NCBI GenBank assembly: GCA_018819285.1
Contig: JAHJQM010000002.1
Span: forward strand, 1-48,324
From: Candidatus Omnitrophota bacterium
Lineage (GTDB): Bacteria; Omnitrophota; Gorgyraeia; Gorgyraeales; Gorgyraeaceae
DNA length: 48,324 nt
Reading direction: 5' to 3'
Part shown: positions 1 through 8,717 of the stretch, in pieces
Position numbering within the stretch: position 1 is the stretch's first letter
Layout: the number at the start of each line of letters is the position of its first letter
The notes under the pieces: generated by a model
Databases searched by the model: none
What the model saw: only the letters and a program-made list of their open reading frames with translations
Told to the model about the DNA's origin: nothing
Program-made: the position numbers and the translations under genes

Positions 1-92
1 GCCATAGCGACCTCCTTGTAAGGAGTGCATTATAGCATCTTTAAAACCGGACATTTCTATTTTGGTATAACAGGACATTATCATATTGGGAG
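1..92 (-). mobile_element. 5' end of a probable insertion-sequence transposase gene (runs off left edge)
   Basis: On the minus strand a strong Shine-Dalgarno AAGGAGG (17-11) precedes an ATG at position 5, so a leftward gene starts here and continues outside the window. A TATAAT -10 box lies at 34-29. Further upstream are two near-repeats, GGACATTTCTATTTTGG and GGACATTATCATATTGG (about 49-92). Multiple short terminal repeats of this kind are typical of IS21-like or related DDE transposase elements. The family is inferred from this end structure only, since no transposase residues are visible. Confidence 0.45.
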
Positions 93-112
93 GACAGCAA
101 AAAGAAAAGGAT

Positions 113-967
113 TTAAAACTTCATTGTGCCTGATAGCGAAAAAGCTATCTCGTTAATAAGCCTCAATTCAAAGCTATACAAGTACCAGCTTGAAAGAGAA
201 GGTATTATATCGCATCCAAAAACAAGGCCTATACGATTCTTATTCCCTGCATTATAAGTAGAATAAAGCAAGCCTGACGCACTCTGCGTAAAATGCACAT
301 TAACATCTGAATCTGAATAAGTAAGGCCTATATATGGCACAGTATAACAATCCTGCATACCCATAGGAAATATGAATTTTTTACTGGCCAATAAACTTAT
401 CTGCCATTCTTTTATATTAAATGTCTCGCTAGTGGCAGAAGCTGCTGAAGTTGAACCGCCTACCTTAGCTGTATCAAAATCCAATTGAGTGTCCTTATAC
501 TGACCGTCTAGAGTTAATTTTATGCCTGTGGCAGGAAATTGCCATAACTTTGCCTTTATGCCTCCTCCCAAGACAAATCCTGGCTTAGCCTCTACTGCAA
601 TATTTTGACTATGTTGCTCCCATTTTACTCTTAGATTAGAGGTCCCGATTTTCACATATGGCTCTAAGACATCTGAATAATTCATTGAAAATTTAAAATT
701 CATATTCTGGCCTTCTATTTTGGCATTAGTATCATCCGCTGGAGCAGCATGAAGTTCTTTTTTGACTATAAATTCTACATCAAAACCAGCCTTCATCTTT
801 ACTTCTGATTCATAAGAATCCAATGTATTTTCTACAGCCCTTTCTTTTGAAAAGAAAGACGCTTCAGGCACACTCATTTCAGTCTGGCCGCCCACAGTTA
901 GAGCAAAAGAAGTGCCTGCAAAAAATAATGATAAAATTATCGCTATTATGAAAATATTTTTTCTCAT
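113..967 (-). CDS. Outer-membrane beta-barrel protein, paralog A
   Basis: A 284-aa precursor with a clear signal peptide (basic start, hydrophobic core, SFALT-type cleavage region near residue 23). The rest is rich in alternating beta-strand patterns and ends in ...SGTMKF, the terminal Phe recognised by the BAM machinery. It is clearly homologous along its length to the next gene; both share a YESEVK/YEQTVK-type start, a PYVKIGTS strand, an EWQ-SLL strand and a C-terminal LR-LV/I-E-A strand. The start is supported by AAGGAG 8 nt upstream, which overlaps the stop of the upstream paralog, so the two are co-translated. No specific function can be assigned; it may be a structural porin-like or adhesin-type barrel. 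Confidence 0.75.
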   Translation of the reverse strand: MRKNIFIIAIILSLFFAGTSFALTVGGQTEMSVPEASFFSKERAVENTLDSYESEVKMKAGFDVEFIVKKELHAAPADDTNAKIEGQNMNFKFSMNYSDVLEPYVKIGTSNLRVKWEQHSQNIAVEAKPGFVLGGGIKAKLWQFPATGIKLTLDGQYKDTQLDFDTAKVGGSTSAASATSETFNIKEWQISLLASKKFIFPMGMQDCYTVPYIGLTYSDSDVNVHFTQSASGLLYSTYNAGNKNRIGLVFGCDIIPSLSSWYLYSFELRLINEIAFSLSGTMKF

Positions 968-979
968 TCTTATGTCTCC

Positions 980-1834
980 TTAAAACTTCATTGCAGCGCC
1001 TAAGCTCAATGCTACCTCATCCACAAGCCTAAGCTCTATGCTATAAATAAAGGAGCTGCTTAAGCTAGGCACAATGTCGCATCCTAATACAAAACCATAA
1101 AGCTTTTTATTGTTTGCGTCAAAAAGCGAAAAATCTGTGCCAGGCATACCTGGATTACTAAAACTTACATCAACATTTGAATCGGCATAACTTATGCCAG
1201 TATAAGGCACTATATAAATACTTTGCAATTTTAATGGGATTTCAAACTTTTTACTTAGGAGTAAGCTTAACTGCCATTCGTCAACTTTAAATTTAGCTCC
1301 AGTATCATTTACTGCAATTCCATTAACGCTAATTTCGCTAATATCAGGCTCTGTAGTTCTATATTGCCAATCTCCTGTCAACCTAATTCCATCTAAGAAT
1401 TCTACAATATTAGCTTTTAGTCCTACTCCCCAAGCAAAACCATTATCAGCATCCACTTCTATTTCTTGACTGTTATGTTTCCATCTTGTTTCTAAACTAG
1501 ATGTACCAATTTTAATATATGGCTCCACCCTATTTAAAATAGTCATCCCAAGTTTAGCCATATACCATTGACCTTTTATTTCAGCTTTGCTCAGATCAGA
1601 GTTAACATGCAAATCTTTATTAAACACAAATTCTATATCAAACGACCCCTTGATTTTAACTGTCTGTTCATATTCATCTAAAGTATCTTTTACTACCTCT
1701 TGACGTAATACAGCTGATCTCTGTGGTAAATCTAAATCAAGCGCGTTTCCTACAGTAGCAGCAAAGCCATATCTAGCTGTTACGCAACATATTGATATTA
1801 TTAGGGATAAAATAAAGAGATATTGTTTTTTCAT
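980..1834 (-). CDS. Outer-membrane beta-barrel protein, paralog B
   Basis: A 284-aa precursor of exactly the same length as its downstream neighbour and homologous to it, so a tandem duplication. It has an N-terminal signal peptide (hydrophobic residues about 7-25, FAATVG junction) and a C-terminal strand ending ...GAAMKF, as in BAM substrates. Conserved PYIKIGTS, EWQLSLLLSKKFE and IVPYTGISYADS strands match paralog A. It is the first gene of a two-gene operon transcribed from the promoter at 1891-1919. Function is unknown; the extracellular-loop regions differ most between the copies, as expected for surface-exposed parts. Confidence 0.75.
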   Translation of the reverse strand: MKKQYLFILSLIISICCVTARYGFAATVGNALDLDLPQRSAVLRQEVVKDTLDEYEQTVKIKGSFDIEFVFNKDLHVNSDLSKAEIKGQWYMAKLGMTILNRVEPYIKIGTSSLETRWKHNSQEIEVDADNGFAWGVGLKANIVEFLDGIRLTGDWQYRTTEPDISEISVNGIAVNDTGAKFKVDEWQLSLLLSKKFEIPLKLQSIYIVPYTGISYADSNVDVSFSNPGMPGTDFSLFDANNKKLYGFVLGCDIVPSLSSSFIYSIELRLVDEVALSLGAAMKF

Positions 1835-1890
1835 AAAATATTACCTTTCTTTATAATAGATTATAATATACCATATTTATTTTATAATGA

Positions 1891-1919
1891 AGTATACCTT
1901 ATAGAGCCTCGATTGTCAA
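1891..1919 (-). promoter_or_regulatory. Sigma70-type promoter for the outer-membrane protein pair
   Basis: On the minus strand TTGACA (1919-1914), a 17-nt spacer and TATACT (1896-1891). This is a near-consensus promoter about 57 nt upstream of the ATG at 1834, which has AAAGG as its ribosome binding site. Confidence 0.75.
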
Positions 1920-1988
1920 GCCAGCCTATTATTTTTAGTAACTTTTTTGAAAGAAAACTCTCTTTTCATGTGTCTATATATGTAGAAC

Positions 1989-2033
1989 AAACAACTTTAC
2001 ACTTGTGACATTGTCAGAAGTGTAAAGTTGTTT
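1989..2033. repeat. Palindromic repeat, stop-codon/intergenic family, copy 1
   Basis: Two 22-nt arms (1989-2010 and 2012-2033) around a single T, with one mismatch. The core CACTT-TGACATTGTCAGAAGTG is shared with copies at 19564, 20443 and 22809. Here it lies in the divergent region, just upstream of the Shine-Dalgarno GAGGAGGG (2039-2046) of the yifB gene, so it would form a hairpin in that 5' leader. Confidence 0.8.
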
Positions 2034-2052
2034 AACAAGAGGAGGGTACACA

Positions 2053-3582
2053 ATGTTGTCAAAGATATTTTCATCTGCAACAATAGGCATAGAGGCAAAG
2101 CCTATTGAAATCGAGGTTGATATAACAAGAGGCTTGCCAAATGTAGTGATAGTAGGGCTTCCTGACACTGCTATAAGAGAATCCAGGGACAGAGTAAAAG
2201 CAGCTATTAAAAATAGCCAGTTTGAATACCCTTCAGAAAAAATCACCATAAATCTGGCTCCATGCGATATTAAAAAAGAAGGCCCTTCGTTTGACCTGCC
2301 CATTGCAATAGGAATACTTGCTGCGTCAGGCCAGATAGATTTTAATAAACTTGAGGATTTTGTATTTCTGGGCGAACTTGCCTTAAATGGAAAGATAAGG
2401 CCAATAAAAGGCGCGCTTCCAATAGCAATGTCTTTGAAAAATTCCCGCAAAAAACTAATTCTACCTGAGGAAAATGCTCACGAGGCAAGTATAGTGGAAG
2501 GCTTAGAAACTTATCCTGTAAGCACGCTCAGTAATGTATCTAATTTTTTAAAAGGTATTGACATAATCGCCCCTCTCTCCCCTGATAAAGAGATCTTACT
2601 TGAAAAAATCCAGAATTACGAATTGGATTTCTCAGATGTAAAAGGCCAATTTTTAGCAAAAAGAGCGATGGAAATAGCGAGCTCTGGAAACCATAATATA
2701 ATAATGATTGGCCCTCCTGGCAGCGGAAAAACTATGCTCGCTAAAAGGCTTCCTACAATAATCCCTGAAATGACAATTGAGGAATCTTTGGAAACTACAA
2801 AGATTCATAGCGTATTAGGTCTTATCCCGGCAAAAAGCTCTATTATACGAACAAGGCCTTTTAGAACCCCTCATCATACTGCCTCTGACATATCTTTGGT
2901 CGGCGGCGGGACTGTTCCTAAGCCAGGGGAAGTAAGCCTTGCTCATAATGGAGTATTATTTATGGATGAACTGCCTGAATTCCACAGAAATGTCCTGGAA
3001 GCATTAAGGCAGCCGCTTGAAGATGGCTATGTAACTGTATCTAGAATAAACAGCGTTGTAAGATTTCCTTCTAAATTTATGCTTGTCTGCGCAATGAATC
3101 CCTGCCCGTGCGGATATCTTACAGATACCAAGAAAGAATGCCATTGTACTCCAAATCAGATACAAAAATATATGTCAAAGGTATCAGGGCCATTATTGGA
3201 CAGGATTGATATCCACATAGAAGTACCTTCTGTAAAGTATAAAGACTTGTCAGATGAAAGTTCTGGGGAAAAATCAGAGGTAATCCGGAACAGGATAATG
3301 CAGGCAAGAGAGATACAGCTTGCAAGGTTTAAAGATGAAGGTATTTTTGCAAATTCCCAGATGAGCCACAAACTCGCAAGAAGATACTGCAAGCTAGATG
3401 ACGCAAGCAGAAATTTATTGAAAATAGCTATTACTGAACTTGGCTTCAGCGCCAGGTGTTACGATAAGATACTGAGAGTTTCGCGGACTATCGCAGATCT
3501 GGAAGGTAAACCTGATATAAGCGCTGACCATGTATCTGAGGCAATACAATATAGGAGCTTGGATAGGAATATGTGGGCGTAA
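2053..3582 (+). CDS. comM: YifB/ComM-family Mg-chelatase-like AAA+ ATPase
   Basis: A 509-aa full-length member of the YifB/ComM family. The N-terminal Lon-protease-like fold (residues about 1-170, GLPNVVIVGLPD, FLGELALNGKIRPIKG) is followed by an AAA+ magnesium-chelatase domain with Walker A GPPGSGKT (about 220-227) and Walker B GVLFMDELPEF (about 300). A Zn-type NPCPCGY motif and a C-terminal helical lid (about 410-509) complete it. In naturally transformable bacteria ComM is a helicase promoting branch migration of incoming DNA. The start is fixed by GAGGAGGG 7 nt upstream. It is the only clear protein gene on the plus strand. The window also encodes a ComEC-type DNA-uptake channel (27424-28908), so natural transformation is possible but not proven. 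Confidence 0.93.
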   Translation: MLSKIFSSATIGIEAKPIEIEVDITRGLPNVVIVGLPDTAIRESRDRVKAAIKNSQFEYPSEKITINLAPCDIKKEGPSFDLPIAIGILAASGQIDFNKLEDFVFLGELALNGKIRPIKGALPIAMSLKNSRKKLILPEENAHEASIVEGLETYPVSTLSNVSNFLKGIDIIAPLSPDKEILLEKIQNYELDFSDVKGQFLAKRAMEIASSGNHNIIMIGPPGSGKTMLAKRLPTIIPEMTIEESLETTKIHSVLGLIPAKSSIIRTRPFRTPHHTASDISLVGGGTVPKPGEVSLAHNGVLFMDELPEFHRNVLEALRQPLEDGYVTVSRINSVVRFPSKFMLVCAMNPCPCGYLTDTKKECHCTPNQIQKYMSKVSGPLLDRIDIHIEVPSVKYKDLSDESSGEKSEVIRNRIMQAREIQLARFKDEGIFANSQMSHKLARRYCKLDDASRNLLKIAITELGFSARCYDKILRVSRTIADLEGKPDISADHVSEAIQYRSLDRNMWA

Positions 3583-3585
3583 TCT

Positions 3586-3615
3586 GACAAATCCAACCAG
3601 GTTAGAATAAGTTAA
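3586..3615. repeat. Dispersed short repeat, copy 1 (CTGGTTRGATTTG type)
   Basis: Immediately after the comM stop, the minus-strand sequence reads CCTGGTTGGATTTGTCAG. A close relative, ACTGGTTAGATTTGCCAG, occurs at 33901-33925, also followed by TTA and preceded by TTATT-TAA. The shared stretch is about 30 nt with scattered transitions. Confidence 0.5.
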
Positions 3616-3638
3616 TAAGAAGGTGCCTCATATCACTA

Positions 3639-3809
3639 TTATTTCTTGAATAAAATAGCTAATAAAAAAGAAGCGTTTGCTAAAATCACAAAACTAATGG
3701 CCTTCATTGATAACGCGTTACGCAATATAGGAAATGTGTATTTTGAAACTACCGCTATAACTAATAAAAAACAACCGATAACTATAAATGATTTGGATAA
3801 ATTTTTCAT
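3639..3809 (-). CDS. Small two-helix membrane protein (56 aa)
   Basis: A short minus-strand reading frame with an excellent ribosome binding site (AAAGGAGG, 9 nt before ATG at 3809). The 56-aa product starts MKNLSKSFIVIGCFLLVIAV and has two hydrophobic helices (about 8-22 and 38-53) separated by a short YTFPILRNALSMK loop; it ends in KK. It lies downstream of typA but beyond a terminator, so it is probably a separate unit. No family is recognised. A plus-strand TTG-initiated frame over the same bases lacks a ribosome binding site and is not preferred. Confidence 0.65.
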   Translation of the reverse strand: MKNLSKSFIVIGCFLLVIAVVSKYTFPILRNALSMKAISFVILANASFLLAILFKK

Positions 3810-3889
3810 GCTACGTTCCTCCTTTCATTGCCACCCTTTTGTGGCTTAATGAATATATGGTACTACTTCTTGATAATATAAGCAATTGT

Positions 3890-3931
3890 TAAAAATAGCC
3901 TGGTAGGGAACGGTTTCAAACCATTCCCTAC
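3890..3931 (-). terminator. Intrinsic terminator after typA
   Basis: On the minus strand a long stem, GTAGGGAATGGTTT and its complement with one G-U pair (3931-3903), lies 4 nt after the typA stop and is followed within 7 nt by ATTTTTAAC. On the plus strand the same stem has a C-A mismatch, so the minus strand is the functional one. Confidence 0.7.
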
Positions 3932-3934
3932 TAT

Positions 3935-5758
3935 CTACTTGGAGTTTCTTTTTGAACGTTTGCGGACTAATGGGTCTAAGATCTTTTTTCTTAGCCTGAG
4001 ATTTTTAGGGGTCACTTCCAGAAGTTCATCGTTGCCTAGATATTCTATGGAAAGTTCCAGGGTCATTTCTTTGGGAGGCGTAAGTATAATAGCATCATCA
4101 GAACCTGCAGCCCTCATATTGGTAAGTTTTTTTGTCTTACAGGGGCTCATATCAAGGTCTTCCGGCCTGGAATTCTGGCCAATAATCATACCTTCGTAAA
4201 CATCAATATTTGGGCCTATAAATAATTCTCCGCGTTCCTGAGCATTATTGAGAGCGTATGACGTGGAAATGCCCCTTTCAGAAGACACTAAAGATCCATG
4301 AGAATTGATAAAAGAAAGACTTTCGTCTATAGGCTCATATTCATCGAATGCATGATTTATTATGGCATTCCCGCGCGTCTTTGTCATAAACATGGCTTTT
4401 AAACCTATTACAGCTCGCGTTGAAATTTCATATTCAAAATAAATAATGCCTTTTGAACCCTGAAACATATTTTTAAGACGAGCCTTGCGCCTGCCTGTTT
4501 CTTCTATAACCACGCCCTGATATTCCGAAGGGACTTCGACGGTTAAAAATTCAAAAGGCTCCATTTTTATTCCGTTTTTTTCAATAAAAATAGCTTCCGG
4601 TTGAGAAACCTGAAGCTCAAAACCTTCGCGCCGCATAGTCTCTATTAGAATCGCCAAGTGTAATTCTCCTCTGCCGGAAACAAGAAATGTATCCGGGCTA
4701 TCTGTTTCCTCTATGCGCAAAGATACATTAGTCTCAATTTCTTTAAAAAGTCTTTCGCGAAGCACTCTGGAAGTAACATATTTGCCATCCTTTCCGGCAA
4801 GAGGGCTTTTATTTACGCCGAACATCATACGAACAGTCGGTTTTTCTATTTCAGGAGGGTTAAGTGGGGACGGGCTATTAGCATCAGTTATAGTATCTCC
4901 TATTCCTATTTCTTCAAAGCCTGCCACAGCCACTATTTCCCCTGATTCAGCGCTCTCTCGTTCCATCTGCTTAAGGCCTTCATAACTTAAAATAGCTGTA
5001 ACCTTGGAAAGTTTCTGGCTTTTATCCCTTCGGGCGAGAATAACGTTCATGCCCTTCGCAATAGAGCCTGCTGTAATTTTTCCTATACCCATCTTGCCTT
5101 TATAAAAATCCGAAAGAAGCGCTAATACTAAAATCTGAAGAGGCGCATCAGGATTTACCACAGGTTTTGGTATTGTTTCTAGGATAGTGTCCAAAAGAGG
5201 AAAAATATTATCTGATGGCTTACTTAGATTTAAAGTCGCAAAGCCTTTTAATGCAGAGGCATAAATAATTGGAAAATTTAGCTGTTCCTCTGTCGCGTCA
5301 AGCTCGCAAAAAAGATCAAACGTACGATTTATTGCATGGTCTATTCTGGCATCAGCCATATCTATTTTATTAATTACAACTATTGCCTTATGTCCAAGTT
5401 CCAGGGCTTTTCTCAACACAAAACGCGTCTGCGGCATTGGCCCATCTTTGGCATCTATGATAAGCAGCACCCCGTCCACCATCCTTAATGTCCGCTCAAC
5501 TTCTCCTCCGAAATCAGCATGGCCTGGTGTATCAACTATATTAATCTTTGTATTTTTATAAATAACACTTGCGTTTTTTGCCTTAATGGTAATGCCGCGC
5601 TCACGCTCCAAATCCATGGAGTCCATAATACATTCTCCCATTTCTTCGATGTTACGGTCTACGTGAGTCTGGCGCAGAATGCTATCCACAAGAGTAGTCT
5701 TCCCATGGTCAACATGCGCAATAATAGCTATATTTCTGATATTTGTCTGGTTTTCCAT
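3935..5758 (-). CDS. typA: Ribosome-associated GTPase TypA/BipA
   Basis: A 607-aa full-length translational GTPase of the TypA/BipA family. G1 AHVDHGKT (residues about 14-21), the switch I region ERERGITI, G3 DTPGHADF, G4 NKID and G5 SALKG are all intact. They are followed by beta-barrel domain II (about 205-300), EF-G-like domain III, domain V (EPFEFLTVEVPSEYQG) and the BipA-specific C-terminal domain with the GSHGSLVS and NMRAAGSDDA segments. It binds 70S ribosomes and assists 50S assembly and stress adaptation in other bacteria. It is the last gene of a run with the thermonuclease and PilZ genes upstream (13-nt and 4-nt gaps) and ends at the terminator at 3890-3931. Confidence 0.96.
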   Translation of the reverse strand: MENQTNIRNIAIIAHVDHGKTTLVDSILRQTHVDRNIEEMGECIMDSMDLERERGITIKAKNASVIYKNTKINIVDTPGHADFGGEVERTLRMVDGVLLIIDAKDGPMPQTRFVLRKALELGHKAIVVINKIDMADARIDHAINRTFDLFCELDATEEQLNFPIIYASALKGFATLNLSKPSDNIFPLLDTILETIPKPVVNPDAPLQILVLALLSDFYKGKMGIGKITAGSIAKGMNVILARRDKSQKLSKVTAILSYEGLKQMERESAESGEIVAVAGFEEIGIGDTITDANSPSPLNPPEIEKPTVRMMFGVNKSPLAGKDGKYVTSRVLRERLFKEIETNVSLRIEETDSPDTFLVSGRGELHLAILIETMRREGFELQVSQPEAIFIEKNGIKMEPFEFLTVEVPSEYQGVVIEETGRRKARLKNMFQGSKGIIYFEYEISTRAVIGLKAMFMTKTRGNAIINHAFDEYEPIDESLSFINSHGSLVSSERGISTSYALNNAQERGELFIGPNIDVYEGMIIGQNSRPEDLDMSPCKTKKLTNMRAAGSDDAIILTPPKEMTLELSIEYLGNDELLEVTPKNLRLRKKILDPLVRKRSKRNSK

Positions 5759-5771
5759 AAATTTTCTATGA

Positions 5772-6581
5772 TTAGTTAAGAATCTCTAATTGCGATATAT
5801 CATGAAGTATTATCTCAGGATAGCCTTTATATTCTTTTATCAGGCCGTATACCCTCACCTTCTTGCCTTTGAAATATGCATTCGGAGAACGTAGCATATT
5901 CTTAGACCCGGAAGGAATGTTGTTCTTATATATCACCACTTTAAAATTATCTTTAAACTTTAATATCAATAACCTTTCTGTCGAATGCGTGTCAATAACC
6001 TCGGATTCTATCATCCTTATCCTGTTTATATTATTTTTGGCCTGAGATGTAAAAATTTTATTTTCTTCTAAATCAACCCATAAGCCTCTTTTATTATCCC
6101 TGGCTTCTTTCTGAGCATCCAGAAATTTTTGAGAATATCTTAGATTCGGAGGATATGTATATATCATTGCGAAACCCTGCCTAACCATCTCAATATTTAC
6201 CATCTTATCTCCTCTATACACATACGCAAGAAGGCGTTTATATTTATCTCTTTTTTGAACATCAAACTCCAACTTTACAGATTTGCCTTCAATAAGTTTT
6301 TGATTAAACTCTTTAGCTTCTTCTGCATAAGGCCTTGGTTTATAGATCCATTCACCATTCTTCTTCTCTCTTATCTCAGGCGTATCTATGCCTATATACC
6401 TCACTGTTTCTCTATTAGAAAGCTCTATAGTGTCTCCGTCTACAACTCGGCTTACTGTATAATTATACGAGTTATTATTATAAACCTGTGGCGTTGAATT
6501 TATGTGCCTGAAAAAATTTATAATTAAAGATATAGCGATTAAAGCTATCAGAGATATCGCATATTTTATTTGACGTCTCAT
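5772..6581 (-). CDS. Membrane-anchored thermonuclease (SNase-like) protein
   Basis: A 269-aa protein with an N-terminal uncleaved signal anchor (about residues 6-25) and a staphylococcal-nuclease-like domain (about 42-150). Conserved motifs are VVDGDTIEL, YIGIDTPEIR, DKYKRLLAYVY (catalytic Arg) and GFAMIYTYPPN, ending in ARDNKRGLW. After a linker a second small beta domain (about 185-265: FKDNFKVVIYKNN, GKKVRVYGLIKEYKGYPEI) resembles an OB-fold of the kind that often follows TNase domains. It likely degrades nucleic acid at the outer face of the inner membrane. Only 4 nt separate it from the upstream PilZ gene stop, so the two are co-transcribed. Confidence 0.88.
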   Translation of the reverse strand: MRRQIKYAISLIALIAISLIINFFRHINSTPQVYNNNSYNYTVSRVVDGDTIELSNRETVRYIGIDTPEIREKKNGEWIYKPRPYAEEAKEFNQKLIEGKSVKLEFDVQKRDKYKRLLAYVYRGDKMVNIEMVRQGFAMIYTYPPNLRYSQKFLDAQKEARDNKRGLWVDLEENKIFTSQAKNNINRIRMIESEVIDTHSTERLLILKFKDNFKVVIYKNNIPSGSKNMLRSPNAYFKGKKVRVYGLIKEYKGYPEIILHDISQLEILN

Positions 6582-6585
6582 GTTA

Positions 6586-8592
6586 TCAGTCTAATGTAAG
6601 TGGGTTATAACTATATTTTGCGAATATTGCATAGGCGGTGCCTGCCGTTGAACCTGTTTTTGTCCCATTGGAAACTTTCCATCCATGACCAGTATCCACA
6701 TCATCTTGTGTTGCGTAAGGAAGGCAGCCATAGCCTTGGCCTACTATGGAAGGGCTGGATATAACCATTTTTTCTATCTCAGAAAGATAAAAATTTGCTT
6801 TTTTATCATAATCTCCCGCCTTATTAAATTCCCTATTTTCCTTGTAATAATCAGTCATTATCCTAAACAACAATATCATCTGACTTGTCCATTCGCTAGA
6901 CACTATACCACCCATTGCTACGTGTTCATATTTATCAAAATCAAACCCTGCAACCTTGACCTTTTCTGCCTTTTTTATATATTCTACTTTAACCCGGCAG
7001 TTTGTCTCTGCAAAATCTAAGATCTGTTCAGGATCCATACCGGATTCCTTTAAAAGTTTTGGCCCTATTGCTGCAATAGCCCACGCAAATGTATTTGTAG
7101 CAATAGTAGCATCGCCTTTGCCTCTATTCAGATTGTATCCCACCCTGCTAAAAGAATTTTTCTTAAGCCAGTTCAAAGTCCTATTTTGCGCTTCCAGGTA
7201 TGTGTCGTCTTCTGTTATCTTATAAAGCATGCCGAAAAACGCATAGGCATCCAAATTGTGCTCTATGCTGAACCATTCTAATCTAGGCCCACCTCTTATA
7301 CCAAAATCTCTGTCCTGCTTCTGCATCATAATAAGCCATCTGGCAATATCCTCTGCAACTAAAAGATATTCCTCATCTTTAAATTTTTTAGTGTACTGGG
7401 CTATTGCTATCCCAAGCCATATATTAGGCCCACTAAGAACATTATATTCCACTATCTTCCCGGTATAGATGTCATAGGCGTTTGCAAAAGCGCCTTCTGA
7501 TGTTTCAGCCACGTCTTTATAGAAATTTAGGATCCCCTTTGCATTCTCCCCATCTATCATTAAAGTAAAACTTTGGCAGGCTAGAGACTGATCATAAGTA
7601 AAAGCCCATCCTACTAAATTCTTATCGCCCTCGCTACTCATCACCAGGCCAGTCCGCATATTCTGATGGTTCTTTATCCATTTATACATGTTGGATATAT
7701 TTTTTTCTTCGATCGGATTAAAAAACGACATAAGATCTTTTAAGCTACCCTCGGTTAGAGTTCTCTGACTTAAAAGTCTTGAAATCCTATTTCTTAAATA
7801 TATATTCTCTTTATCGAGATTTTTAATTTCTCCGTTAAATCTGGCTCTCTGATAAAGCACATGTTTCATTATTGTCTTCATCTTTTCCTTATCTTCTTTT
7901 AAATACACTATAAGCTTGTCTTTTGTTTTAGCATCCCCAGTTACCTTTTCCAGGTCTTTAATCTTTGCTCTATACCCTTCTATCTCATCCTCATTCGTTA
8001 CTATTTTGCATCCTATCTCCTCCTGTTTATTATTAAGATCCAGGATATTTTTTTCAAGTTCAGACTTTTTAGTAGAAAGTTTATTCAGATCTTCTACCAG
8101 TTTTTTATTTTCAGAATTCGCTCTGAAGCCAGTAGCATAGAAATACGCAGAGCCTAATACCAGAAAGAAAAAGAATACTGCTATAATGGCAGGCGTCAGT
8201 ATTTTCCTCTGAGCGTGAAAATAAATTCTACGGCTGTCTTTTGGGTCTATTTGTAAAAATGAAAGGCCTATTAAATACTTATTAGGATAGCCTGATTGTA
8301 TTTTTTCATACCAGGCAATCTTTGCTACTGCCTTGGTCTCAGGCACAGACAAAGGTATATGAAGCCTGACGTCTACTTTAGCCTTGCCCTCTTTTATAAT
8401 CTGCTCAAGGCTTTCTTCTACATTATTTACTTCAATGCAAATACCACCCTTGCCGACATCCCTTGTGAATCCCTGCCTTATCTCGCTTACTGAACCGGAT
8501 GTTTCAGGGTCTACGAACTGAAATTCCACAGGAAATATAACATTAAGTCTTATATATTTCCTGCGTTCAATAGTTTCAGATTTATCGCCCAT
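6586..8592 (-). CDS. PilZ-domain protein with membrane helix, coiled coil and helical-toroid domain
   Basis: A 668-aa multidomain protein. An N-terminal cytoplasmic PilZ domain carries the c-di-GMP-binding RKYIR (residues 11-15) and a DVGKGG variant of D/NxSxxG. A single membrane helix follows (about 132-155, FFFFLVLGSAYFYAT), then a Lys/Glu-rich coiled coil (about 160-275). The C-terminal domain of about 380 residues (NLVGWAFTYDQSLACQSF, SIEHNLDAYAFFGML, ATNTFAWAIAAIG, STAGTAYAIFAKY) reads like an alpha/alpha toroid of the glycoside-hydrolase/lyase type. It should sit in the periplasm and act on polysaccharide or sense it. It has no Shine-Dalgarno, and a promoter lies 8 nt before the ATG. 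The enzyme activity is inferred from fold-like repeats only. Confidence 0.75.
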   Translation of the reverse strand: MGDKSETIERRKYIRLNVIFPVEFQFVDPETSGSVSEIRQGFTRDVGKGGICIEVNNVEESLEQIIKEGKAKVDVRLHIPLSVPETKAVAKIAWYEKIQSGYPNKYLIGLSFLQIDPKDSRRIYFHAQRKILTPAIIAVFFFFLVLGSAYFYATGFRANSENKKLVEDLNKLSTKKSELEKNILDLNNKQEEIGCKIVTNEDEIEGYRAKIKDLEKVTGDAKTKDKLIVYLKEDKEKMKTIMKHVLYQRARFNGEIKNLDKENIYLRNRISRLLSQRTLTEGSLKDLMSFFNPIEEKNISNMYKWIKNHQNMRTGLVMSSEGDKNLVGWAFTYDQSLACQSFTLMIDGENAKGILNFYKDVAETSEGAFANAYDIYTGKIVEYNVLSGPNIWLGIAIAQYTKKFKDEEYLLVAEDIARWLIMMQKQDRDFGIRGGPRLEWFSIEHNLDAYAFFGMLYKITEDDTYLEAQNRTLNWLKKNSFSRVGYNLNRGKGDATIATNTFAWAIAAIGPKLLKESGMDPEQILDFAETNCRVKVEYIKKAEKVKVAGFDFDKYEHVAMGGIVSSEWTSQMILLFRIMTDYYKENREFNKAGDYDKKANFYLSEIEKMVISSPSIVGQGYGCLPYATQDDVDTGHGWKVSNGTKTGSTAGTAYAIFAKYSYNPLTLD

Positions 8593-8600
8593 TTAACAAA

Positions 8601-8629
8601 ATATTAGCAGCAATATGCTATAAAATCAA
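8601..8629 (-). promoter_or_regulatory. Promoter directly upstream of the PilZ-protein ATG
   Basis: TTGATT (8629-8624), a 17-nt spacer and TAATAT (8606-8601), with only 8 nt from the -10 box to the ATG at 8592. Transcription would start at or next to the initiation codon, giving a leaderless mRNA. No Shine-Dalgarno is present. Confidence 0.55.
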
Positions 8630-8717
8630 GCAAAATAGCTATTTAGGTTTGAACTAAAATATTACATACGAAAGTAACTACATAAAATTATCATAGACAG
8701 GAAGATACTTATGGAAA

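Noticed and set aside
1974-2450. 158-codon minus-strand open frame
   Set aside because: It overlaps the strong comM gene in antisense and has no homology features.
3646-3849. TTG-initiated 67-codon plus-strand frame
   Set aside because: No ribosome binding site; the opposite strand has a much better supported 56-aa gene.
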